Source of the DNA: Bog-473 sp963782415
GTDB taxonomy: Bacteria > Actinomycetota > Acidimicrobiia > Acidimicrobiales > RAAP-2
Direction of reading: 5' to 3'
Length of the DNA stretch: 64,000 bases
NCBI GenBank assembly: GCA_963782415.1
Contig: CAWAJT010000004.1
Span: 992,001 to 1,056,000 of the forward strand
Shown: piece after piece, positions 30,612-39,452 of the stretch
How positions within the stretch are numbered: the stretch's first letter is position 1
How the letters are laid out: every line of letters starts with the position of its first letter
Program-made: the position numbers and the translations under genes
Notes under the pieces: generated by a model
What the model was told of the DNA's origin: nothing
What the model saw: only the letters and a program-made list of their open reading frames with translations
The model's database searches: none

Positions 30612-33356
30612 TCACACGACGAAGGGCGGTGCGCCCGCGGTGTCGAGACCGAACTCGGCGATCGCCTCGGCCACCACGGACGCGGCGATCTTGCCGGACC
30701 GAGCGAGCTCCTGCAGGACGGCCACGACCAGGTTGGCCGCGTCGACCTCGAAGTAGGACCGCAACGCATCGCGGGCGTCGGATCGTCCGAAACCGTCTGT
30801 CCCGAGTGACGTATAGGGACGCTGCACGAAGCGAGCCACCTGGTCGGGCACGCTGCGCATGTAGTCCGTGATGGCTACCACCGGATCGTCGCCGTCGCCG
30901 AGCGCGGCGGTGACGATGGCCGACCTGGCCTCCGCCTCGGGGTGCAGCCGGTTCCAGCGCTCCACCTCGAGTGCGTCGGTCCGCAGGTTCGTCCACGATG
31001 TCACGGCCCACGTGTCGGCGGCGACGCCGTACTCGGCGAGTATGCGTTGGCCCTCGGCGGCAACGCTCCACATGGGCCCCGAGAAGCACAGCGAGGCACG
31101 AAGGGCACCAGTCTCGTTGCCCTTGCGCGTGCTTCTGGACGCGGTCGGAACCGGGATCTCCGGTGCCGGAGCAAAGCGATAGATCCCGTCGATGATCCCC
31201 TGGCGGACGGCGTCGCCCGCGGCACCCTCGGGCAGCGGCGGCATCGGATAGTTCTCGTTGTAGAGCGTGAGGTACCAGAAGCGGTCCTTGGCCTCGGCAC
31301 CGAGCATGTCCGTCACTGCCGCCTCCATGATCACCGCGACCTCGTAGGCAAAGGAGGCGTCGTAGACCAGGGCAGCCGGATTGGTCGACGCGAGGAGCGG
31401 CGACTGCCCGTCGTCGTGCTGCAGGCCCTCTCCCATGAGGGTGGTGCGACCGGCAGTGCAGCCGGCCAGGATGCCTCGGCCCCGCATGTCGCCGAGCGCC
31501 CAGGCGAGGTCGCCGACCCTCTGGAAGCCGAACATCGAATAGAACAGGTACACGGGGACCATCGGTTGGCCCCAGGTGGCGTAGGCCGTGGAGAGCGCGA
31601 TGAACGTGGCCAGCGCGCCGGCCTCGGTGATGCCCTCCTGGAGCATTTGCCCCGACGAGCTCTCCGCGTAGTTGAGCGGGAGGTCGGCGTCGACGGGGAT
31701 GTACCGCTGGCCGTCGGGCGCGTAGATCTTCGTTTCGGCGATCAGCGGCTCGAGTCCGAACGTGCGGGCTTCGTCCGAGACGATCGGCGCCACGAGGGAG
31801 CCCACCGTGGGATCGCGCACGAGGTTGCGCAACAGGCGGGCGAACACCATGGTGGTCGATGCAGCCTGGGTGCCCGAGCCGGCGGCGAACTCCTCGAACA
31901 CCTTGGCGTCGGGCCGCAGCGCTGCGGCCGGGCGGACCACCCGTGTCGGGAGGGGACCGTCGAGGACCCGCCCGCGGGCACGCAGGTACGCCATGGCGTC
32001 GGAGTCCTCGGCGGGACGGATGTAGGGCGGGTCGCCCTCGAGCGCGGCGTCGGGGATGTCGTCGGTCAGGTACAGGCGGTCGCGCAGCGTGCGCACCTGC
32101 GCCTTGGTCATCTTCTTGATCTGGTGGGTGGCGTTGCGCGCCTCGATCTCGGGGCCCAGCGTCCACCCCTTGATGGTCTTGGCCAAAATGACGGTGGGCG
32201 CACCCTTTTGTTCCGTCGCCAGCTTGTAGGCGGCGTAGAGCTTGCGGTAGTCGTGCCCGCCGCGGGGGAGAGAGACCAGCTCGTCGTCGCTGAGGTCCTC
32301 GACCATTTTGCGCAATCGCGGGTCCGGCCCGAAGAAATGCTCCCGGATGTAGGCCCCGGACTCGACGGCCAGTTTCTGGTACTCGCCGTCGACCGTGGTG
32401 TTCATGCGGTCGAGCAGGACACCGTCGACGTCCTTGGCGAGCAGCGCATCCCAGCGCGAACCCCAGATGACCTTGATCACGTTCCAACCCGCACCACGGA
32501 ACACCGCCTCGAGCTCTTGAATGATCTTCCCGTTGCCGCGCACCGGACCGTCGAGACGTTGCAGATTGCAGTTCACGACGAAGATGAGGTTGTCGAGATG
32601 CTCGCGCCCGGCCACGCCGAGCGCGCCGATTGACTCGGGCTCGTCCATTTCGCCGTCGCCCACGAAGCACCACACGCGGCTGCTGCTCGTGTCGACGAGG
32701 CGGCGCAGGTTCAGGTAGCGGTTGACGTGCGCCTGATAGATGGCGGCGATGGGTCCGAGGCCCATCGACACCGTCGGGAACTCCCAGAACTCGGGCATGG
32801 AGCGCGGGTGCGGGTAGCTGGGCAGGCCGTCGCCCCCGACTTCGTGGCGGTAGTTGTCGAGCTCCTGCTCGGTCAGGCGTCCTTCCACGTAGGCCCGGGC
32901 GTAAATGCCGGGTGACGCGTGACCCTGGAAGAAGACCTGGTCGCCGAATCCGCCGTCGGCCTTGCCGCGGAAGAAGTGGTTGAACCCGACCTCGTAGAGC
33001 GCCGCCGAGCTGGCATAGGTCGAGAGATGCCCGCCGATGCCCTCGGTGCGGGTGTTGGCCCGGACCACCATGGCCGCCGCGTTCCAGCGGATGTAGGCGC
33101 GGATGCGCCGCTCCTGGTATTCGTCGCCCGGGAACCACGGCTCGGCGTCGGCCGGGATGGTGTTCACGTACGGCGTCGAGACCGTGGCCGGGAAGTCGAC
33201 CTGCTTCGTCCGTGCCCGCTCCAGGAGCTTCATCAACAGGTAGCGGGCGCGAGCCCGGCCCCGGGCGTCGACGATGGCGTCGAACGAGTCGAGCCACTCC
33301 TCGGTCTCACCCGGATCGGTGTCCGGGACCTGGTGACTGATCCCGTCGAACAGCAT
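30612..33356 (-). CDS. aceE: Pyruvate dehydrogenase E1 component, homodimeric type
   Basis: AceE (914 aa) decarboxylates pyruvate with thiamine diphosphate and hands the acetyl group to lipoyl-E2. The TPP/Mg motif GDGEMDE...N is in the N-terminal third, and HLSTYASSA, the EDLSDDELVSLPRGGHDY region and the C-terminal GFGRSDARDALR histidine-less tail follow the actinobacterial AceE pattern. It starts at ATG 33356, which lies 6 nt after TACCGT, so the mRNA is leaderless. It faces rnhA, lpd, E2 and lipBA across the intergenic region, giving a whole PDH-and-lipoate locus split over both strands. Confidence 0.95.
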   Translation of the reverse strand: MLFDGISHQVPDTDPGETEEWLDSFDAIVDARGRARARYLLMKLLERARTKQVDFPATVSTPYVNTIPADAEPWFPGDEYQERRIRAYIRWNAAAMVVRANTRTEGIGGHLSTYASSAALYEVGFNHFFRGKADGGFGDQVFFQGHASPGIYARAYVEGRLTEQELDNYRHEVGGDGLPSYPHPRSMPEFWEFPTVSMGLGPIAAIYQAHVNRYLNLRRLVDTSSSRVWCFVGDGEMDEPESIGALGVAGREHLDNLIFVVNCNLQRLDGPVRGNGKIIQELEAVFRGAGWNVIKVIWGSRWDALLAKDVDGVLLDRMNTTVDGEYQKLAVESGAYIREHFFGPDPRLRKMVEDLSDDELVSLPRGGHDYRKLYAAYKLATEQKGAPTVILAKTIKGWTLGPEIEARNATHQIKKMTKAQVRTLRDRLYLTDDIPDAALEGDPPYIRPAEDSDAMAYLRARGRVLDGPLPTRVVRPAAALRPDAKVFEEFAAGSGTQAASTTMVFARLLRNLVRDPTVGSLVAPIVSDEARTFGLEPLIAETKIYAPDGQRYIPVDADLPLNYAESSSGQMLQEGITEAGALATFIALSTAYATWGQPMVPVYLFYSMFGFQRVGDLAWALGDMRGRGILAGCTAGRTTLMGEGLQHDDGQSPLLASTNPAALVYDASFAYEVAVIMEAAVTDMLGAEAKDRFWYLTLYNENYPMPPLPEGAAGDAVRQGIIDGIYRFAPAPEIPVPTASRSTRKGNETGALRASLCFSGPMWSVAAEGQRILAEYGVAADTWAVTSWTNLRTDALEVERWNRLHPEAEARSAIVTAALGDGDDPVVAITDYMRSVPDQVARFVQRPYTSLGTDGFGRSDARDALRSYFEVDAANLVVAVLQELARSGKIAASVVAEAIAEFGLDTAGAPPFVV

Positions 33357-33362
33357 TGCTCC

Positions 33363-33368
33363 ACGGTA
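33363..33368 (-). promoter_or_regulatory. Leaderless -10 box for aceE
   Basis: Minus-strand TACCGT is followed by 6 nt and the ATG at 33356. Confidence 0.5.
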
Positions 33369-33422
33369 CCGGGAGGTCGAGGACCACCACGACCACCCGC
33401 GGCGGGTGTTACACATTTGTCC

Positions 33423-33887
33423 ATGGCAGCTCCCCCCGGCCCGATCGTCGTCTACACGGACGGCGCGTGCCGCGGAAACCCGGGTCCGGGCGGGTGGGCC
33501 TGGGCCGTCCCGGACGGCGCCTACGCCAGCGGAGCGGAGGGGCACACCACCAACCAGCGGATGGAGATCATGGCCGCGCTCGAGGCGTTGCGATCCTTGA
33601 CCGGCGACGCGCCCGAGGGCGTCGAGGTGGTCAGCGACTCCACCTATGTCGTCAAGTGCTTCACCGATGGCTGGTGGAGAGGGTGGCAGCGTCGTAACTG
33701 GAAGAACGCACAGAACAAGCCGGTGGCGAATCGCGATCTGTGGGAGCCGTTGCTGGAGCTCGCCCTGTCGTCCGACGTCCCGGTCGGCTTTCGTTGGGTC
33801 AAGGGTCACTCAGGGGATCGGTGGAACGACCGGGTCGACGAATTGGCCACCCAGGCGGCGGATTCGGGCACCGGCACCAGCGGCTGA
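33423..33887 (+). CDS. rnhA: Ribonuclease HI
   Basis: This is a 154-aa RNase H domain protein. The four catalytic acids are in YTDGAC, the RMEIMAA glutamate, VSDSTYV and NDRVDELA, all present in order. It removes RNA from RNA-DNA hybrids. The ATG at 33423 gives the expected N-terminus. It lies between the divergent aceE and the lpd operon. Confidence 0.93.
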   Translation: MAAPPGPIVVYTDGACRGNPGPGGWAWAVPDGAYASGAEGHTTNQRMEIMAALEALRSLTGDAPEGVEVVSDSTYVVKCFTDGWWRGWQRRNWKNAQNKPVANRDLWEPLLELALSSDVPVGFRWVKGHSGDRWNDRVDELATQAADSGTGTSG

Positions 33888-34042
33888 ACGGGCTTCCGGC
33901 GGACGGGCTCGGGTGATCCGACCGGTAGGCTGCAGGCGCCACGCGCAGGGCTTGGAGACGACTCTCACCGGTGCGTTCGGGCAGTTCCGTTTGGGCCGAG
34001 CGCACCACGGACGTCGTGCGGAGACCAGGGAGAGGAAAGTCG

Positions 34043-35458
34043 ATGGCAGGCGAGGACGAGTTCGACATCGTCGTGATCGGCGGTGGCCCGGGGGGCTACG
34101 CGACGGCGCTCTACGGAGCAGCGGCGGGACTCTCGGTGGCCATCGTCGAGCGGGACAAGGTCGGCGGCACCTGTCTGCACCGTGGCTGCATCCCGGCCAA
34201 GGAATTCCTCGAGACGGCCGCCGTCTACCGGACGATCGAGGGCTCCAAGGAGTTCGGTGTCGACGTATCGGACGTGTCGGTCAATTTCTCCGTGAGCCAG
34301 GACCGCAAGAACGCGGTGGTCGCCAAGCTGCACAAGGGCCTGGCCGGGCTGTTGAAGGGCCGCAAGGTCACCACCTTGGTGGGGACGGGGACACTCAGGG
34401 CGGATCACCGCGTCGAGGTCGTCGACGGGGAGGATGCCGGCCGGGTCGTGACCGGTCGTCACGTCGTGCTGGCGGCCGGGTCGGTGCCGCACGTGCTCCC
34501 CGGCTTCGAAGTCGACGGGCGGCTGATCATGACCTCGGACGAATTCCTCGACCTCGCGCAGCTCCCGGCCTCGGTGGTCGTGATCGGCGGGGGGGTGGTC
34601 GGGTGCGAGTTCGCCTCGCTCCTGGCCGACCTCGGGTCCAAGGTGACGATCCTCGAAGCGCTCGACTCCATCCTTCCCGGCTGCGACGAGGACATCATCC
34701 GCCTGCTGGTCCGGTCCTTCAAGAAGCGGGGTATCGACGTCATCACCGGCGTGAAGGTCGAGGGCCACACCCCTTCCACTGACGGCACGAGGACGACGGT
34801 CAGGGCAGGTGAGCAGACATTCGACGTGGAGGCTGTCGTGGTATCCGTCGGCCGCCGACCCCGCACCGAGGGACTGGTGGCTGACGGGGTCGGTGTCGAA
34901 ATGGACGGACGCGGCTTCGTGGTGACCGACGAGTACCAGCGCACCACCGTCGACGGGGTGTGGGCGGTCGGCGACATCGTGGCCGACACCCCTCAGCTGG
35001 CACACGTCGGCTTCGCCGAGGCCATGGTGGCCGTCAAGGGCATGTTGGGCGAGCCGGTCGTGCCGGTGGACAACAGCAAGGTGCCGTGGGCCATCTACTG
35101 CCACCCCGAGGTCGCCTTCTGTGGCATGACGGAGGCGCAGGCCAAGGCGGCCGGCCTGGCGGTGGTGACCAAGAAGGATCCCTACGGCGGCAACAGTCGA
35201 GCACAGATCATCGGCGACACCGAAGGCGTCGTGAAGATCGTCGCCGAGCAGCGGGCCGACGGGACGGCCGGCAAAATCCTGGGCGTCCACCTCTGTGGGC
35301 CCTGGGTCACCGAGCAACTCGGTGCCGGGTACCTCGCCGTCAACTGGGATGCCTTCCCTGAAGAGGTGGCGCAGTTCGTTCAGCCGCACCCCTCTCTGTC
35401 AGAGACATTCGGTGAGACGATGCTCGCGTTGAGCGGAAGGGGACTGCACGTTGGCTGA
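34043..35458 (+). CDS. lpdA: Dihydrolipoyl dehydrogenase (E3)
   Basis: This is a 471-aa pyridine-nucleotide disulfide oxidoreductase. The FAD-binding GGGPGGYATA, redox disulfide GGTCLHRGCIPAK (C-x4-C), second nucleotide site GGGVVGCEFASLL and C-terminal HPSLSETFGE with the His-Glu pair are all present. E3 reoxidises dihydrolipoamide for the 2-oxoacid dehydrogenase complexes. The ATG at 34043 has an AGAGGA-type site; the ORF start 24 codons earlier does not fit. Its stop overlaps the E2 start by 8 nt. Confidence 0.95.
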   Translation: MAGEDEFDIVVIGGGPGGYATALYGAAAGLSVAIVERDKVGGTCLHRGCIPAKEFLETAAVYRTIEGSKEFGVDVSDVSVNFSVSQDRKNAVVAKLHKGLAGLLKGRKVTTLVGTGTLRADHRVEVVDGEDAGRVVTGRHVVLAAGSVPHVLPGFEVDGRLIMTSDEFLDLAQLPASVVVIGGGVVGCEFASLLADLGSKVTILEALDSILPGCDEDIIRLLVRSFKKRGIDVITGVKVEGHTPSTDGTRTTVRAGEQTFDVEAVVVSVGRRPRTEGLVADGVGVEMDGRGFVVTDEYQRTTVDGVWAVGDIVADTPQLAHVGFAEAMVAVKGMLGEPVVPVDNSKVPWAIYCHPEVAFCGMTEAQAKAAGLAVVTKKDPYGGNSRAQIIGDTEGVVKIVAEQRADGTAGKILGVHLCGPWVTEQLGAGYLAVNWDAFPEEVAQFVQPHPSLSETFGETMLALSGRGLHVG

Positions 35459-36851
35459 CGTCATGATGCCGCAACTCGGCGAGACGGTGACCGAGGGAAC
35501 GATCACCCGCTGGATGAAGGGTGTCGGCGACTCGGTCGAGCGGGACGAGCCCCTCTTCGAGGTCTCGACGGACAAGGTCGACTCCGAGGTGCCCTCGCCG
35601 GCAGCCGGGGTCCTCAACGAGATCCTCGTCCCTGAGGGTGAGACGGTCGAAGTCGGCGTGAAGCTGGCGGTGATCGGCGACGGCGGCAGCACAGCACCGT
35701 CCGATGCGTCGACCTCCGTCGCGGCCGATGGACAGGCATCTCCGGAGGGGGCGGCGGAGGCACCCGCCCCAGAGCCCGCACCGGCTCCGGCGTCCGCTCC
35801 GGCCGCGCCGCCGCCCCAACCGGCACCCGCGCCAACGTCCGAACCGGTGCCCGGCAATGACGGCGCCGGACCGCACGTCCTGTCTCCGATGGTGCGCAAG
35901 CTGCTCGCCGAGAACGGCATCAGCGAATCCGAGGTGACCGGCACGGGTTCTGGTGGGCGCATCACGCGGGACGATGCCTTGCGCGTCGTCGACGCGCGCC
36001 GATCGGTGGCCGCCCCGCCTCCTCGGGCGCCCGCCTCGTCTCCGCCGCCCGCCGCCGCTCCGCCTCCCGTCGTGGCGTCCGCGCCCGTGACACGTGCTGC
36101 CCCCGTACCACCGGTCTCCATGGCATCGTTCCGTGCCGCCGGTGATCAAGTGGTGCCGTTCTCCAACATGCGGCGCCGTACCGCGGAGCACATGGTGCGG
36201 TCGAAGGCGACGTCACCACATGCGTTCATCGCCAACGAGGTGGACTTCGAGAACGTCGAGCGCGTGCGCAAGACGTGGGGCGAGCGCTTCAAAGCGGAGG
36301 AAGGGTTCGCGCTCACGTACTTACCCTTCGTGGCCCGGGCCGCCGTGGAGGCGTTGCGCGACTTCCCCCTGCTGAACGCCTCAGTGGTGGATGACTCTCT
36401 GCTCGTCCACGCCGAGGTGAACCTGGGTATCGCCGTCGATCTGTCGCATGAAGGCCTCATCGTGCCTGTCATTCACCGAGCAGAAGAGGTCACGCTACGC
36501 GGGGTGGCACGGCGCATACGCGATCTGGCTGAGCGGGCCCGCGCACGCCAGCTCAATGCGGACGACATCGCAGGCGGAACGTTCTCCATCACCAACGACG
36601 GCCCCTTCGGCACCTACTTCACCGTGCCGATCATCAACCAGCCACAGGTGGCGATCCTGGCGACCGACGGCATCGCCCGCCGGCCGGTGGTCGTGACCCA
36701 GCCCGACGGATCCGAGTCCATCGCCATCCACTCCACCGGGATCCTCGGTGTCAGCTGGGACCACCGTGCGGTCGACGGTGCCTACGTCTCGCTGTTCCTG
36801 GCCAAGGTGGCGGAGCTGTTGGGCAGCCGCGACTGGGCCGCGGAGCTCTAA
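35451..36851 (+). CDS. sucB: Dihydrolipoyl acyltransferase (E2)
   Basis: This is a 466-aa E2 with a single lipoyl domain (1-77, lipoyl lysine in STDKVDS), a Pro/Ala-rich swinging linker, an E1/E3-binding domain (~143-178, SPMVRKLLAENGISE) and a catalytic domain ending in SWDHRAVDGAY with the HxxxDG catalytic residues. Actinobacterial E2 enzymes of this type serve both pyruvate and 2-oxoglutarate complexes, so substrate specificity is not read from sequence; the sucB symbol follows custom. The TTG start overlaps the lpd stop. The lipBA fusion follows 10 bp later. Confidence 0.92.
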   Translation: MADVMMPQLGETVTEGTITRWMKGVGDSVERDEPLFEVSTDKVDSEVPSPAAGVLNEILVPEGETVEVGVKLAVIGDGGSTAPSDASTSVAADGQASPEGAAEAPAPEPAPAPASAPAAPPPQPAPAPTSEPVPGNDGAGPHVLSPMVRKLLAENGISESEVTGTGSGGRITRDDALRVVDARRSVAAPPPRAPASSPPPAAAPPPVVASAPVTRAAPVPPVSMASFRAAGDQVVPFSNMRRRTAEHMVRSKATSPHAFIANEVDFENVERVRKTWGERFKAEEGFALTYLPFVARAAVEALRDFPLLNASVVDDSLLVHAEVNLGIAVDLSHEGLIVPVIHRAEEVTLRGVARRIRDLAERARARQLNADDIAGGTFSITNDGPFGTYFTVPIINQPQVAILATDGIARRPVVVTQPDGSESIAIHSTGILGVSWDHRAVDGAYVSLFLAKVAELLGSRDWAAEL

Positions 36852-36861
36852 GGCGGCACAG

Positions 36862-38481
36862 ATGTTGCGCGTCCGCTCCCTCGGGACGGTTCCCTACCAC
36901 GAGGCGTACGCGCTGCAGCATGCCCTGGCGGTCGAAGCGGCCGACGAGTACCTGCTGGTCTTGCAACACCCCCACACGTTCACGCTCGGTGTCCATGCCG
37001 ACGAACGCAACGTGCTGGTGGACCCGGCGAGCGTGGATGCCGTGCTCGAGCGAACCGACCGCGGCGGCGACGTCACGTATCACGGTCCCGGTCAGCTCGT
37101 GGCCTACCCGATCGTTACCGTGCCCGACGATCCGGCCTCAGGTCCCCAGCATGTCCATCGACTGGAGCGGGTCGTGATCGAGACCCTGGCCGACCTCGGA
37201 CTCCTTGGAGCCTCGACCGAGGACGCCTTCCCCGGAGTATGGCTGGACGCCGGCGGTCAGGACGCCCGGAAGATCGCGGCGATCGGGGTGCGGACCGTGC
37301 GCGACGGATCGGGGCGTCGCCGGACGCTCCACGGTGTTGCGCTCAACGTCGTGACGGATCTCGCCATGTTCGGTCATATCGTGCCCTGCGGCATCGCCGA
37401 CCGTGGGGTGACCTCGTTGGAAGCCGAGGGTCACGAGGTCTCCATGGACGTCGTGATCGACACATTCGTGGCCAGGGCGGCCGCGGCCTTCGGCGGTGGC
37501 AGCGTGGAGCGTCACGATGTGACCCGGGGACCAGCCGACCCCTTGGGCCATTCGACAGTGGCGGAGCGACCGCTGCTGCGCCGGCTCCGGCAGGCCGGGG
37601 TGGCGCCAGAAGAAGGCCTTGCCATCGAGCAGCGCAAGCCCGACTGGTTGCGGGTGCCCGTCCGCATCGGCAAGGGCTACCGTCAGCTCGGAGGCACGGT
37701 CCATGATTTCGGACTCGTCACCGTGTGCGAGGAGGCGGGTTGCCCGAACATCTACGAATGCTGGGCCGAGGGCACGGCGACCTTCATGATCAACGGCGAA
37801 CGCTGCACGCGTGCCTGCGGGTTCTGCCAGGTGGACACTCGTCATCCCCTGCCGCTCTCATCCGACGAGCCGGATCGGGTGGCGCAGGCGGTCGAGCGGA
37901 TGGGACTCGGACATGCGGTGATCACCTGCGTGGCGCGTGACGACCTGCCCGACGGGGGGGCGGGTGCGATGGCCGAGACCATCAGGTCCATTCGCGCCCG
38001 CACGCCGGCCACCACTGTGGAGGTGCTCATCTCGGATTGCCGTGGCGACACCGCCTCGCTCGATGCCATTGTCGAGGCCCGTCCTGACGTGCTGAATCAC
38101 AACATTGAGACCGTGGCCCGGCTCCAACGCGCCGTGCGTCCATCGGCCGGCTATGCCCGCAGCCTGGCCGTGCTCGCCCGCGCCGGTCAGGCCGGCCTCG
38201 TGACGAAGTCCGGGCTGATGGTGGGGCTCGGCGAACGCGAGGATGAGGTCGTGGCCACCATGGCCGACCTGCGCGGCGTGGGTGTCTCCATCGTGACGGT
38301 CGGACAGTACCTGCGCCCCAGCCGAGACCACCTTCCCGTGTCCCGCTACTGGGCGCCGGAGGAATTCGATCGCCTCCGCGAAATCGGAGCGGCCCTCGGC
38401 GTCGCGCACGTCGAGGCCTCGCCGCTGACGCGGTCGAGCTATCACGCCCGGGACGCAGCTGTGGCGGCCCGTCGAACCTGA
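36862..38481 (+). CDS. lipB-lipA: LipB-LipA fusion: octanoyltransferase plus lipoyl synthase
   Basis: One 539-aa ORF carries two enzymes of lipoate synthesis. Residues 1-220 are LipB, with HGPGQLVAYP, the catalytic K137 (ARKIAAIGV) and acyl-thioester C176 (VPCGIADRGVTSL). Residues ~232-539 are LipA, with the auxiliary cluster C289-C294-C300 (CEEAGCPNIYEC), the radical-SAM C315-x3-C-x2-C322 (CTRACGFC) and the C-terminal RSSYHA at 524-529. Both halves look complete, with a short linker. LipB puts octanoyl on E2 and LipA inserts two sulfurs, so the fusion could channel the lipoyl domain between sites. It is the last gene of lpd-E2-lipBA. Confidence 0.93.
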   Translation: MLRVRSLGTVPYHEAYALQHALAVEAADEYLLVLQHPHTFTLGVHADERNVLVDPASVDAVLERTDRGGDVTYHGPGQLVAYPIVTVPDDPASGPQHVHRLERVVIETLADLGLLGASTEDAFPGVWLDAGGQDARKIAAIGVRTVRDGSGRRRTLHGVALNVVTDLAMFGHIVPCGIADRGVTSLEAEGHEVSMDVVIDTFVARAAAAFGGGSVERHDVTRGPADPLGHSTVAERPLLRRLRQAGVAPEEGLAIEQRKPDWLRVPVRIGKGYRQLGGTVHDFGLVTVCEEAGCPNIYECWAEGTATFMINGERCTRACGFCQVDTRHPLPLSSDEPDRVAQAVERMGLGHAVITCVARDDLPDGGAGAMAETIRSIRARTPATTVEVLISDCRGDTASLDAIVEARPDVLNHNIETVARLQRAVRPSAGYARSLAVLARAGQAGLVTKSGLMVGLGEREDEVVATMADLRGVGVSIVTVGQYLRPSRDHLPVSRYWAPEEFDRLREIGAALGVAHVEASPLTRSSYHARDAAVAARRT

Positions 38482-38846
38482 GCGCGCTTCTCAAGCTCGG
38501 CCTTCGACCGCCTTGGGGCATGTCGAGGAAGGAGGCGTGAGGTTCGAGCTCGTTGAGCCCGTCGTACGCATGTCCGACGAGGTCGATGTTGGTGATCCTG
38601 GCCACCTCGGGAGAATCGGGTTGCGGACGGATCTTCTGTCGAGCTTCCAGGTGGCCCTCCCGCCGATGTGGCCGTGCGGAGGCGCAGGTGCGTGTCGCGG
38701 AGGTTGCGATCGTCAATGTCGACCGGATCGAAGAGGCCACCGGAAGGGCACGCATCATCCACCGCTGCTCCCGTTCTGCCTGTGCGTAGCGCCCGTCCGC
38801 GGAACCGGTGTGTCGGCGACGGGCGGCGTGGCTGGTACCCCATCAA
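38482..38846. other. Non-genic or decayed stretch after lipBA
   Basis: No intact gene is supported. On the minus strand short coding-like pieces occur in different frames (for example PDSPEVARITNIDLVGHAY and LFDPVDIDDRNLRDTHL), which suggests a degraded gene, but I cannot name the family. Confidence 0.5.
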
Positions 38847-39250
38847 CGCCCCTTGGAGGACAGCCTGGGTCTGGATGACGAGCGACCGACCGACGTTCTG
38901 TCGTCGACCACGTCCGCCGGCACGACGATCGGGTGCCGCCCGACGTCTCGCGGCGCGGCAACCGCCCTGGCGGAACCGGAGTGCACGCCGCGGTAGAAGT
39001 TGGTCTTGGAGTCGAACGTCGACGTTGTGGCTCCCTCCGGCAGGTTCAGGTACGCGCAGATCGCTCCGACACTGTCGGCAAGCGCCGTCAGCGCGCCACC
39101 ATGGAGGGTTCCACCGCTCGGGGCACCGCTCGGGCGACCGGGTCAACGTGCCGACCACAGTTCCGGCTCTGCGCTGTCGATTTCGATGCCGATGGTCCCG
39201 CTGAACGACATCAGCGCGAGAAGGTCGTTGGGATTGTCGGCATGCGGTCG
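38847..39250 (-). pseudogene. PaaI-type thioesterase, frame-broken
   Basis: Three minus-strand frames together give one PaaI hotdog thioesterase: HADNPNDLLALM, SFSGTIGIEIDSAEPEL in one frame, VVGTLTRSPERC in the next, GGTLHGGALTALADSVG to YRGVHSGSARAVA in a third, and VIQTQAVLQGAL back in another. The HGG-x8-D hotdog motif is present. Several indels would be needed to restore a single ~130-aa reading frame. The family hydrolyses phenylacetyl- or other acyl-CoA. It is either a true pseudogene or a local assembly error; its neighbours are also disturbed. Confidence 0.65.
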
Positions 39251-39452
39251 CGGCAATCGGTTTCTCTCTTGCTGCGGATCGTCGTCACGGTCATGGTAGG
39301 CAGCGCACGTGGATGCGCCCATCACTGCCATCGGACTTGGGTCCTTTCGGATCCGCGTCCGGTGCCCTAGCGTCTCAGCACCCACGATGTGCACGGGAGA
39401 GGGGTCGGCGTGAAGAACCGCTCGGTCAAGGTGGTTCATCCGAGGGGCTGTC

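Noticed and set aside
30942..32633. A long plus-strand ORF antisense to aceE
   Set aside because: AceE on the minus strand is a complete, well-recognised enzyme; the antisense frame has no family features.
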